From: an uncultured Neglectibacter sp.
GTDB taxonomy: Bacteria > Bacillota > Clostridia > Oscillospirales > Acutalibacteraceae
Direction of reading: 5' to 3'
Length of the DNA: 64,000 nucleotides
NCBI GenBank assembly: GCA_904419785.1
Contig: CAJFSY010000003.1
Location: 1 to 64,000 of the forward strand
Shown: piece after piece, positions 28,726-36,555 of the stretch
Layout of the letters: the number at the start of each line of letters is the position of its first letter
Position numbering within the stretch: position 1 is the stretch's first letter
Made by a program: the position numbers and the translations under genes
The notes under the pieces: generated by a model
Seen by the model: the letters and a program-made list of their open reading frames with translations, nothing else
What the model was told of the DNA's origin: nothing
Databases searched by the model: none

Positions 28726-30816
28726 TCACACCTCCATGATGATCGGCAGGATCATGGGGCTGCGGCGGGTCTTTTGATACAAGAAGCGGGAAAGCTCCTC
28801 TTTGATGCTCTGCTTCATGCCGCTCCAATCCCGCACATGGTTGCGGGCACATTCCTCCAGGGTATTATACACCAGATCACGGGCTTCGTCCATAAGAGCT
28901 TCAGATTCCCGCACATATACGAACCCGCGAGAAACAATGTCCGGGCCGGACACCACCTGTCCGCTGGAAGCGTCGATGGAACACACCGCCACGATCAGGC
29001 CGTCCTCTGAAAGATGGCGCCTGTCGCGGAGCACGATGCTGCCCACATCTCCCACGCCGAGACCGTCCACCATCACGCTGCCGGCGGGCACGTCGCCCAG
29101 CTGCTTCATGTGGTCCTCGTGCAGCTCCAGCACGTTGCCGATATCGCCAATAAAGATATTCTCCCGTGGCACGCCCATCATCATAGAAAGCCCCGCGTGT
29201 TTTCTCAGATGTTTCTGCTCCCCATGGACAGGGATGAAATATTTGGGGCGGGTCAAAGCCTGCATCAGTTTTAATTCTTCTTGGCAGGCGTGGCCTGAAA
29301 CGTGCACATCATACATGCTTTCGTAGATAACCGTGCAGTCCTGCTTTAAAAGTTCATCTACCACGGCTCCCACAGTCTTTTCGTTGCCGGGAATGGGACG
29401 GGCGGAAATGATGATAAAATCGTTGGGGTTGATGGCCACCTGGCGGTGGTCGGAAAACGCCATGCGGGTCAGCGCTGACATGGGCTCCCCCTGGCTGCCG
29501 GTGGTGATCAGCACCAGCTGGTCGGGCTCATAACGGTTGATCAGGTTCAAATCCACCAGCACGCCGTCCGGCACATCCAGATAGCCCAGCTCGCTGGCGA
29601 TGCCCATCACGTTGACCATGCTCCGCCCGGAAAGCGCCACTTTCCGTCCATATTTCACCGCACAGTTGATGATCATCTGCACCCGGCTGATGGAGGAAGC
29701 GAACGTCGCCACAATGATCCGCTTGCCTTCGGCCCGCATAAACAGGGAGTCCAGGGAATTGTTCACCGTTTGCTCAGTTTGGGTAAAGCCCGGCCGCTCC
29801 GCGTTGGTGGAATCGGCCAGCAGGGCCAGCACCCCTTCCTTGCCCAGCTCGGCGAACCGGGCGAGGTCGATCATGCCACCCTCAGCGGGAGTCATATCGA
29901 TCTTGAAGTCACCGGTGTGGATGATCACGCCGGCAGGGCTGTGGATGGCCAGGGCCACCGCGTCGGCAATAGAGTGGTTCACATGGATCAGTTCCACATC
30001 CATGCATCCCAGCTTGATATGGGACCCTGCGGGAGTCACGTGAAGCTTTGCCGAACCGTTCAAATTGTGCTCTTTCAGCTTGCCTTCGATCAGGCCGATG
30101 GTCAAAGCCGTGCCGTAAACCGGCACATTCAGTTTTTTCAGCAAATACGGCACCGCGCCGATATGGTCCTCGTGGCCGTGGGTAATCACCACGCCCCGGA
30201 TTTTTTCCCGGTTTTTCTCTACGAACGTAAAATCCGGAATAACGCTGTCCACGCCGGGCATATCGTCATCAGGGAACGAAAGGCCGCAGTCCACGATGAT
30301 CATATCGTTCTGGCACTCATACAGCGTGAAATTCTTGCCGATCTCGTTTAACCCCCCAAGGAAATACACCTTGATAGGCGGTTTCTGAGATTTCTTCGGA
30401 CGGCCCCGACCTTTGCGGGAAGCCCGTTTTTCCTGGGCTTCCTGCTGGGCTTTCATAGCCTCCACCTGGGCCGCTGTTTGGCTGATAGCGGGCTTCTGGC
30501 CCTTTCTTCCGCCCTTGGCTCCAGCTGTTTTATGGCCGTTCTCGGTCTTTTTCTTGCCCACAAGCCCTTGGCTTTTCTCCGCAGCCTTTTTAGATTCCGC
30601 TTTCTTCCCGTCTGTCCTTTTCGTCTCCGGCTGCTTGTTTTCCGATTTGCTCCGGGAGCGCTGCCCGCTCTTTTCCGAAGTCTTTTTAGGGCCTGCGATC
30701 TTCCCGATTCTCGGGGCGTCTACCGCGCCGCTCAAAACCTGATCCTGCTGGCGTCCGCTATTTTCCGATGACAGAGAGCGTCTTGTTCTAGTATTCTTTT
30801 TTTCTTTTTCTGACAC
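28726..30816 (-). CDS. rnj: Ribonuclease J with a long basic N-terminal extension
   Basis: A 696-aa metallo-beta-lactamase/beta-CASP ribonuclease expected to process and degrade RNA by 5'-exo and endo cleavage. The HxHxDH zinc motif THGHEDH lies near residues 212-218, followed by other metal ligands such as HTGDFKID, and the C-terminal domain completes the family. A GTG start at 30816 is set by AAGGAGG upstream. The catalytic region only begins at about residue 147. The preceding stretch is low-complexity, Lys/Arg/Ser/Gln-rich and contains GRGRPKK, an AT-hook-like core. Such an extension is not part of the core family. Confidence 0.92.
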   Translation of the reverse strand: MSEKEKKNTRTRRSLSSENSGRQQDQVLSGAVDAPRIGKIAGPKKTSEKSGQRSRSKSENKQPETKRTDGKKAESKKAAEKSQGLVGKKKTENGHKTAGAKGGRKGQKPAISQTAAQVEAMKAQQEAQEKRASRKGRGRPKKSQKPPIKVYFLGGLNEIGKNFTLYECQNDMIIVDCGLSFPDDDMPGVDSVIPDFTFVEKNREKIRGVVITHGHEDHIGAVPYLLKKLNVPVYGTALTIGLIEGKLKEHNLNGSAKLHVTPAGSHIKLGCMDVELIHVNHSIADAVALAIHSPAGVIIHTGDFKIDMTPAEGGMIDLARFAELGKEGVLALLADSTNAERPGFTQTEQTVNNSLDSLFMRAEGKRIIVATFASSISRVQMIINCAVKYGRKVALSGRSMVNVMGIASELGYLDVPDGVLVDLNLINRYEPDQLVLITTGSQGEPMSALTRMAFSDHRQVAINPNDFIIISARPIPGNEKTVGAVVDELLKQDCTVIYESMYDVHVSGHACQEELKLMQALTRPKYFIPVHGEQKHLRKHAGLSMMMGVPRENIFIGDIGNVLELHEDHMKQLGDVPAGSVMVDGLGVGDVGSIVLRDRRHLSEDGLIVAVCSIDASSGQVVSGPDIVSRGFVYVRESEALMDEARDLVYNTLEECARNHVRDWSGMKQSIKEELSRFLYQKTRRSPMILPIIMEV

Positions 30817-31126
30817 GTACTGTTCCTCCTTACGCGAAGTGGTGTTAATTACATCACGTTTTGCTTTCGTGAAAGAGGCCAATGGTCCTGGAAAACGCCG
30901 CTTTCATAGCGGTGTTTGGGCTAGAAAGGCGTTCGGCAGCGCAAGCGCCGGATAAACTCTCCATTCCGGCGCCAACCTTTCCGCTTTTGTTCCGGACCGC
31001 GGGAGCTTCCCTGCCCCCCCTGAGCGCCCATTTCCAAAAATAATACAAGCGCTCCTGTTTCCGTTTCTACCGGCCCCTTTTTCCGTTCTATCAAAATACA
31101 CGCGGCATTTGCCGCAGCGATGCCAT
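30817..31126 (-). promoter_or_regulatory. Structured untranslated leader upstream of RNase J
   Basis: No convincing coding sequence was found in this 310-nt stretch. It holds GC-rich inverted repeats, including a perfect 8-bp stem GCGCCGGA/TCCGGCGC (30945-30972), GCGGCA/TGCCGC (31102-31115) and an imperfect CCGC-type hairpin at 30894-30917. It lies between the upstream terminator hairpin (31127-31173) and the rnj ribosome binding site, so it would be the 5' leader of rnj mRNA if transcription reads through. Confidence 0.5.
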
Positions 31127-31280
31127 AAAAAACCGTCGTCTCACAGGCATGGCTGTTCCAGCCAGTTGAGACGCAAACAATCATATGGCCACGGCGTGCC
31201 CGCGGCCCATTCCCCTTCATCCTGCCGCGTTGCAAGCGGCTTGGGGACCCACATGCCGGAGAACCTCTTCTCCGGGTAAT
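31127..31280 (-). ncRNA. Unidentified structured RNA of about 150 nt with its own promoter and terminator
   Basis: On the minus strand a perfect promoter is followed by a transcript that could start near 31280. A perfect 8-bp hairpin CCGGAGAA/TTCTCCGG (31256-31275) comes first. Next are GCCGC/GCGGC inside flanking CCCC/GGGG, and an 8-bp GGCCGCGG/CCGTGGCC stem. The transcript ends in a terminator hairpin (CGTCTCA/TGAGACG with an inner GGCT/AGCC stem, 31137-31173) and six T residues. No start codon with a ribosome binding site was found. It does not match what I know of 6S RNA, tmRNA, SRP RNA, RNase P or common riboswitches. It could be a stand-alone sRNA or an attenuated leader of rnj. Confidence 0.6.
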
Positions 31281-31286
31281 ATAGAT

Positions 31287-31315
31287 ATTGTACCGTTTTG
31301 CCTTTGCCCTGTCAA
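31287..31315 (-). promoter_or_regulatory. Consensus sigma-A promoter upstream of the unidentified RNA and rnj
   Basis: TTGACA (31310-31315) and TACAAT (31287-31292) on the minus strand with a 17-nt spacer. No coding sequence follows for more than 450 nt. Confidence 0.88.
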
Positions 31316-31469
31316 GCCGCAAGGCCAGAGGGCTTCCAGATATTCCTAGTTTCGTCCCGCCCCTTCCGCTTTATTCCGCCGACCCCTTCTAAAAACCTTT
31401 CTCAGACATTTGACACGCGAAATTTCCCGATATAAAGAGAAATTTTTTTAAAATAATCGCCTATGGGTA

Positions 31470-31498
31470 TTGAAAAGTATACTAAAAAGGTGTATATT
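31470..31498 (+). promoter_or_regulatory. Promoter of iscS-iscU
   Basis: TTGAAA (31470-31475), a 17-nt spacer, and TATATT (31493-31498). A short inverted repeat TATAC...GTATA (31478-31496) covers the spacer and -10 box and could be a repressor site. The stretch 31316-31469 between the two divergent promoters shows nothing else recognisable. Confidence 0.65.
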
Positions 31499-31580
31499 TA
31501 GTTCGACTCAAGTAAACACTGGTGGAAAAGGGATAAAAAACTACCTTTCCATCTACCTATATAGAAAGGATGATACTTTC

Positions 31581-32780
31581 ATGAACAGAAAGGTCTACGC
31601 GGATAACGCCGCCACCACCGCCGTTTCCCCGGAAGTGCTGGAGGCCATGCTGCCTTATTATAAAGAAATATATGGAAATCCTTCCAGCTTATACGCCTTG
31701 GGCCAAGAAGCCAGAAAGCCCTTGGAAGAAGCCCGGGCCACCGTGGCGGAATGTTTGGGCGCCCAGCCCCGGGAGATCTATTTCACCAGCTGCGGCACGG
31801 AAAGCGACAACTGGGCCATCAAAGGCGCCGCCCACGCCATGAAGAAAAAGGGCAAGACCCATATCATCACTTCCGCGTTTGAACACCACGCGGTGCTGCA
31901 CACCTGCCAGGCTTTGGAAAAAGAAGGCTTTACCGTCACCTATTTGGACGTTCACGAAAACGGCATCGTCCGGCCTGATGAACTGGAAAAAGCCATCACC
32001 GAGGAGACCGGCTTGGTCACCATCATGTATGCCAACAACGAAATCGGCACCATCCAGCCCATTTCTGAGATCGGCGCTATCTGCAAGCGCCATGGGGTTC
32101 TCTTCCACACCGACGCGGTACAAGCCGTGGGCAATGTGCCGATCGACGTAAAGGCGCAAAACATCGATATGCTCTCCCTCAGCGGTCACAAGCTCCACGC
32201 GCCCAAGGGCGTAGGCGCTCTCTACATCCGCAGCGGTGTTACCATCCAGAACTTTATGGACGGCGGCGCTCAGGAGCGGGGCCACCGTGGCGGCACGGAA
32301 AACGTGGCTTCCATCGTGGGACTGGCCACCGCTATGAAGCTGGCCTGCTCCACCATCGACCAGCGGGCGCAGCGTCTTTCCGCCATGCGGGATAAGCTTA
32401 TTGAGGGCCTTTCCAAAATAGAGCGCAGCCGCTTAAACGGCGACCCTGTCCACCGTCTGCCCGGAAATGTAAGCTTCTGCTTCCAGGGAGTGGAAGGGGA
32501 ATCCCTGCTGCTGATGCTGGACATGAAAGGCATCAGCGCTTCTTCCGGCTCCGCCTGCACCAGCGGTTCCTTGGACCCCAGCCATGTGCTGCTGTCCATC
32601 GGCCTGCCCCATGAAGTGGCACACGGCTCCCTGCGGCTCTCTTTTGGGGATTACAACACCATGGAGGACGTGGACTATATCCTGGAGACTTTGCCTCCCA
32701 TTATCGAACGGCTTCGTTCCATGTCCCCGCTGTGGGATGCTATTGAGAGCGGCCGGGTAAACTACGACCAGTATATGTAA
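31581..32780 (+). CDS. iscS: Cysteine desulfurase, IscS/NifS family
   Basis: A 399-aa PLP enzyme that takes sulfur from cysteine for Fe-S cluster assembly. The N-terminus [15 protein letters not shown] is typical, the PLP lysine is in [12 protein letters not shown], and the sulfur-carrying cysteine is in [15 protein letters not shown]. The ATG at 31581 is preceded by AGAAAGGA; upstream open codons lack a start signal. It pairs with the scaffold gene iscU 122 nt downstream. No IscR/Rrf2 regulator gene lies next to it. Confidence 0.94.
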   Translation: MNRKVYADNAATTAVSPEVLEAMLPYYKEIYGNPSSLYALGQEARKPLEEARATVAECLGAQPREIYFTSCGTESDNWAIKGAAHAMKKKGKTHIITSAFEHHAVLHTCQALEKEGFTVTYLDVHENGIVRPDELEKAITEETGLVTIMYANNEIGTIQPISEIGAICKRHGVLFHTDAVQAVGNVPIDVKAQNIDMLSLSGHKLHAPKGVGALYIRSGVTIQNFMDGGAQERGHRGGTENVASIVGLATAMKLACSTIDQRAQRLSAMRDKLIEGLSKIERSRLNGDPVHRLPGNVSFCFQGVEGESLLLMLDMKGISASSGSACTSGSLDPSHVLLSIGLPHEVAHGSLRLSFGDYNTMEDVDYILETLPPIIERLRSMSPLWDAIESGRVNYDQYM

Positions 32781-32902
32781 AACGGTGGACCGGCGCCATC
32801 TCGCTGGGGACCCGGATAACCACCGCATTACGGTTCCGGCCTGGTGGGCGCCTTCAAAAACAGCCACCACAACTTGATATTCAAAAGAAAGGATGACTTT
32901 TT

Positions 32903-33334
32903 ATGGCATACAGCGCGAAAGTTATGGACCATTTCGCCAATCCCCGGAACGTGGGAGAAATGAAAGATTTCAGCGGCATGGGAGAAGTAGGCAATCCCAA
33001 GTGCGGCGATATCATGCGGATGTATATCAAAGTAGAGGGCAACACCATCACGGATGTATCCTTTATGACCTTTGGCTGCGGGGCCGCTATCGCCACCAGC
33101 AGCATGGCAACGGAAATGATCAAAGGCAAGACCATCGACGAGGCCCTCACCCTGACAAACAAAGCGGTTATGGAAGCTCTGGACGGCCTGCCGCCAGTGA
33201 AAGTCCACTGTTCTGTTTTGGCAGAACAAGCCATCAAGGCTGCCGTGGCCGACTATTATAAACGCCAGGGCATCGACCCCACCCCCATTGTGGGCGAGCT
33301 TACCGAGTGTGAGGAATGCGCCTGCGACCTTTAA
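32903..33334 (+). CDS. iscU: Fe-S cluster scaffold protein IscU/NifU-N type
   Basis: A 143-aa scaffold on which IscS builds Fe-S clusters. The three conserved cysteines are in NPKCGD, TFGCGAA and VHCSVLA. The C-terminus has three further cysteines in ECEECACDL (C136, C139, C141), which are not part of the canonical scaffold site. AGAAAGGA precedes the ATG. A terminator follows, closing the two-gene operon. Confidence 0.94.
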   Translation: MAYSAKVMDHFANPRNVGEMKDFSGMGEVGNPKCGDIMRMYIKVEGNTITDVSFMTFGCGAAIATSSMATEMIKGKTIDEALTLTNKAVMEALDGLPPVKVHCSVLAEQAIKAAVADYYKRQGIDPTPIVGELTECEECACDL

Positions 33335-33343
33335 GAATCCCCT

Positions 33344-33378
33344 AAGCCGGAAAGCGCGGTTGCCGCTTCCGGCTTTTT
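33344..33378 (+). terminator. Terminator of iscS-iscU
   Basis: AGCCGGAA/TTCCGGCT with an inner GCG/CGC extension, followed by five T residues, 10 nt after the iscU stop. Confidence 0.92.
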
Positions 33379-33479
33379 CTATGCCTTTCCTTCCACTTAA
33401 AAACGGGGAGCCCATCCCGTTGGGAACCATGCCCCACTCTAAAAGAAAACAATTTTCTATATTTCTTTTTCCTTTTTTG

Positions 33480-33488
33480 TGCTACAAT
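33480..33488 (+). promoter_or_regulatory. Extended -10 promoter of the GH125 operon
   Basis: TGCTACAAT is an extended -10 element (TG-n-TACAAT) 49 nt before the GH125 ATG. The -35 region is T-rich without a good match, as is common with extended -10 promoters. Confidence 0.5.
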
Positions 33489-33537
33489 AGCAGTAACATT
33501 CCACTTCCGCAAATGGGAGAATAAGGGAGGAAAAGAT

Positions 33538-34815
33538 ATGATTCCAAAAATTCTATTGCAAAAGGCCGAAGAACTGGAACAAAAGGCCGCCAAAAAATAC
33601 CCCGCGCTGGCGCCTCTCGCCAAGCAGTGCTTTTTGAACACCATCGAAACCACGGTTACCCAGCTGGACGATGGCAGCTATTTCGTCATCACCGGGGATA
33701 TCCCCGCCATGTGGCTGCGGGACAGCGCCGCCCAGTTAAAGCCTTATATCAAATACGCCGACCAGGACGAGGACTTGAAAGCCATCCTGAAAAGCGTGAT
33801 CCAGAAGCACGCGTTCTATATCAATCTGGACCCTTACACGAACGCGTTCAACAGCCGTCCCCTGGAAAAAGGCTACAGCGAAGACGACCTGAGCAATTTC
33901 CAAAGCGGCTGGATTTGGGAACGGAAGTATGAGGTGGATTCCCTTTGCGCTTCCCTGTATCTGGCCCACGAATACTTCCAGGTCACTGGGGACAAGTCCA
34001 TCTTCACCGAAGAATTCCGCATGATGATCCAGAAGATCGCCGACACTTTCTTCACCGAGCAACGGCACGACCGCTCCCCTTACTGGTTCGTGCGGGAAAA
34101 CGCCTGGGCCCCCAGCGATACCCTGCCCATGTCCGGCCGCGGCCGACCCGTCAACTTCACCGGCATGACCTGGTCCGGCTTCCGGCCCTCGGATGATTCC
34201 TGCAAATTCGGTTATCTCATCCCCTCTAACATGATGGCCGTGGTAGCCCTGAAAAAAGCCATCGAACTGCTGCAAGCCGGCTACGATGATAAAGTGCTGG
34301 AGAGCCGCTGCTACAGCTTGGCGGAAGCCATTCAGGACGGCATCGAAGCATACGGCATTGTAGACCATCCCAAATACGGGAAGATCTACGCCTATGAGAC
34401 AGACGGCTTTGGCAATTACAACCTGATGGACGACGCCAATTCCCCCAGCCTGCTGGCCATTCCCTACCTTGGCTACAAGCCCGCCGACGACCCCATCTAT
34501 CAAAACACCCGGCGGTTCATCCTCTCTGAGGACAACCCCTATTATTTCGTGGGCAAAGCCGCCAAGGGCATCGGCAGCCCCCACACACCTCCCCGTTATA
34601 TTTGGCACATCGGCCTGACCATGCAGATCCTCACCAGCACAGACCCCGCCGAAAAGCAGGAATGCCTGGATACGATTGCTCGCACCCACGCCGGGACCAA
34701 CTTTATGCATGAAGGCTTTGACGTGGACGATCCCACTCAGTTCACCCGTCCCTGGTTTGCCTGGGCCAATACATTGTTCGCCCAGATGCTGGAAAGCGAG
34801 GTCGCGGACGCCTGA
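33538..34815 (+). CDS. Glycoside hydrolase family 125, exo-alpha-1,6-mannosidase
   Basis: A 425-aa (alpha/alpha)6-barrel enzyme, with length and motifs typical of GH125. These include GDIPAMWLRDSAAQ, the acid-bearing GFRPSDD (D219/D220) and the base-bearing FMHEGFD near residue 395. Characterised GH125 enzymes remove non-reducing alpha-1,6-mannose, for example from N-glycans. No signal peptide is seen, so it should act on imported mannosides. GGAGG precedes the ATG. The next gene starts inside its stop (TGATG). Confidence 0.92.
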   Translation: MIPKILLQKAEELEQKAAKKYPALAPLAKQCFLNTIETTVTQLDDGSYFVITGDIPAMWLRDSAAQLKPYIKYADQDEDLKAILKSVIQKHAFYINLDPYTNAFNSRPLEKGYSEDDLSNFQSGWIWERKYEVDSLCASLYLAHEYFQVTGDKSIFTEEFRMMIQKIADTFFTEQRHDRSPYWFVRENAWAPSDTLPMSGRGRPVNFTGMTWSGFRPSDDSCKFGYLIPSNMMAVVALKKAIELLQAGYDDKVLESRCYSLAEAIQDGIEAYGIVDHPKYGKIYAYETDGFGNYNLMDDANSPSLLAIPYLGYKPADDPIYQNTRRFILSEDNPYYFVGKAAKGIGSPHTPPRYIWHIGLTMQILTSTDPAEKQECLDTIARTHAGTNFMHEGFDVDDPTQFTRPWFAWANTLFAQMLESEVADA

Positions 34816-35423
34816 TGACTTTGGAAGAACGGATGGAAAGCGGCAAGTTATACGACGGCGCATCCGAAGAACTGCAAGCCAAACAGCGCATTTTTAACGA
34901 ATTGGTGTATGACTTTAACGCTACCCGGCCCTCAGAAGTGGAAAAACGCCTGGAACTTCTCCGCCAGCTCTTCGCCGAAGTGGGAGAAGGCTGCTGGATC
35001 GAGCCGCCCTTGCGTGCCAACTGGGGAAGCCACACCCATCTGGGCAACCATGTTTACGCCAACTTCAACCTGACCCTGGTGGACGATACCCACGTTTACA
35101 TTGGCGACCACGTGATGATCGGCCCAAACGTGACCATCACAGCGGCAGGCCATCCCATCGAGCCTTCCCTGCGGTGGGACGCGGCCCAATACAATTTCCC
35201 AGTGCGCATCGAGGAAAATGTGTGGATCGGCGCGGGGGCCATCATCCTCCCTGGGGTGACCATTGGGAAAAACTCGGTGATCGGCGCGGGCAGCGTTGTG
35301 ACGAAAGATATTCCCCCAAACGTAGTGGCTGTAGGGGTGCCATGCCGCGTGCTGCGGGAGATTGGCCCCAGAGACAAAGAATATTATTTCCGCGACCACC
35401 GAATCGAAGATGGCTTGAAATAG
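34815..35423 (+). CDS. Sugar O-acetyltransferase, hexapeptide-repeat (Maa/LacA) family
   Basis: A 202-aa left-handed beta-helix acetyltransferase using acetyl-CoA. The N-terminal MTLEERMESGKLYDGAS cap is typical of maltose/galactoside acetyltransferases. The hexapeptide repeats include the active-site region NFNLTLVDDTHVYIGDHVMIGPNV and WIGAGAIILPGVTIGKNSVIGAG. The start overlaps the GH125 stop by 1 nt, so the two are coupled. Linkage to GH125 suggests acetylation of a released or accumulating sugar; this is an inference. Confidence 0.88.
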   Translation: MTLEERMESGKLYDGASEELQAKQRIFNELVYDFNATRPSEVEKRLELLRQLFAEVGEGCWIEPPLRANWGSHTHLGNHVYANFNLTLVDDTHVYIGDHVMIGPNVTITAAGHPIEPSLRWDAAQYNFPVRIEENVWIGAGAIILPGVTIGKNSVIGAGSVVTKDIPPNVVAVGVPCRVLREIGPRDKEYYFRDHRIEDGLK

Positions 35424-35481
35424 GCCCTCCAGCCGCGGAAACTTTCTATAACACTTTTTTCACGCCCCAGGAGGCTTGTTT

Positions 35482-36447
35482 ATGAAAAACCAGGTTCTTT
35501 TGCCGGATTCCGGCTATTTTAAGGCGAATCTGCATTGCCATACCACTCTTTCCGACGGAGAATTCACCCCGGAACAGATCAAAGAGGCCTATCAGGCTCA
35601 AGGGTATTCCATCGTGGCTTTCACCGACCACCGGAAATATTTCCACCACACCGAGCTTTGTGACAGCGGATTTTTGGCTTTGGCGGCTTTTGAAGCCGAC
35701 CTCACCCAGGAACCCACCCCTGGCCGTGACTGGCCCGTTTTGAAAACATATCACTTGAACCTTTTTGATACCGACCCCAGCCAGAACACTGCCGCGAAAC
35801 AGACATCCCCCATACCCAACTGCTCCTATGAGGACTTGGACGGAATCAACGAATACATTGCCCAAATGAACAAACTTGGGTTCCTGGTCTGTTACAACCA
35901 CCCCTATTGGTCCTTGCAGGACTACCGGGATTACAGCGGCTTGAAAGGGCTTTTCGCCATGGAGATCTATAACCATGGGTGCGAACACGACGGGCTCTAC
36001 GGGTTCAATCCACAAGTCTACGACGAAATGCTTCGCAGCGGTCAGCGCCTTTATACTCTGGCTACCGATGACAACCATGACCGTCTGCCTTTGGGCCATC
36101 CCCTCAACGATTCTTTCGGGGGCTTCGTCATGATCGCCGCACCGGAGCTTACATACCCCTCTGTCATGGAAGCGCTGAAAACCGGCAGGTTCTATTGGTC
36201 CCAGGGGCCGGAACTGCGGGGGCTTTCCATTGAGGACGGTGTGCTGAAGGTGAAAACCTCTCCCGTGGAGAAAATCTTCCTCACTCTGGAAAACCGGGAT
36301 TCCTACAAGGCTGTGGTATCCCCCGGCCAGACCATGACCGAAGCACAGTTCCCGCTAAATGGGAAAGAGGGCTGGTTCCGGGTGCAGGTCCGGGACAGCC
36401 GTGGATTGTTCGCCGGCAGCAACGCCTACTTTATCGACCAGCTGTAA
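35482..36447 (+). CDS. PHP-domain metal-dependent phosphoesterase-like protein
   Basis: A 321-aa protein with the PHP metal-binding motifs: NLHCHTTLSDGEF, AFTDHRK, CYNHPYW and LATDDNHD. These ligate two or three metals in family phosphoesterases. The C-terminal 100 residues resemble a beta-sandwich. The substrate is unknown; context with GH125 and an acetyltransferase suggests sugar-phosphate or glycan metabolism. The ATG at 35482 follows AGGAGG at 7 nt. Last gene of the plus-strand operon. Confidence 0.8.
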   Translation: MKNQVLLPDSGYFKANLHCHTTLSDGEFTPEQIKEAYQAQGYSIVAFTDHRKYFHHTELCDSGFLALAAFEADLTQEPTPGRDWPVLKTYHLNLFDTDPSQNTAAKQTSPIPNCSYEDLDGINEYIAQMNKLGFLVCYNHPYWSLQDYRDYSGLKGLFAMEIYNHGCEHDGLYGFNPQVYDEMLRSGQRLYTLATDDNHDRLPLGHPLNDSFGGFVMIAAPELTYPSVMEALKTGRFYWSQGPELRGLSIEDGVLKVKTSPVEKIFLTLENRDSYKAVVSPGQTMTEAQFPLNGKEGWFRVQVRDSRGLFAGSNAYFIDQL

Positions 36448-36489
36448 GGGAAGGTTTTCCTGCCACGACGCTGGTTTCCCACATCACGC

Positions 36490-36528
36490 AAAAGGACCGC
36501 AAGGCGATCGCCTTGCGGTCCTTTTTTT
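36490..36528 (+). terminator. Strong terminator between convergent PHP and GH127 genes
   Basis: AAAAGGACCGCAAGGCGATC continues into its own complement as a perfect long palindrome, followed by seven T residues on the plus strand and four on the minus strand. It is likely to work in both directions. Confidence 0.93.
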
Positions 36529-36555
36529 ACAGATCGGCCAGCGGCCAAAAGGTAG

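Noticed and set aside
31127-31280. Identification of the RNA as 6S RNA, tmRNA, SRP RNA, RNase P RNA or a T-box
   Set aside because: The first hairpin is local rather than a closing stem. No tag-peptide frame, SRP domain IV motif, RNase P core or T-box specifier/TGG motif was found. Left as unidentified.
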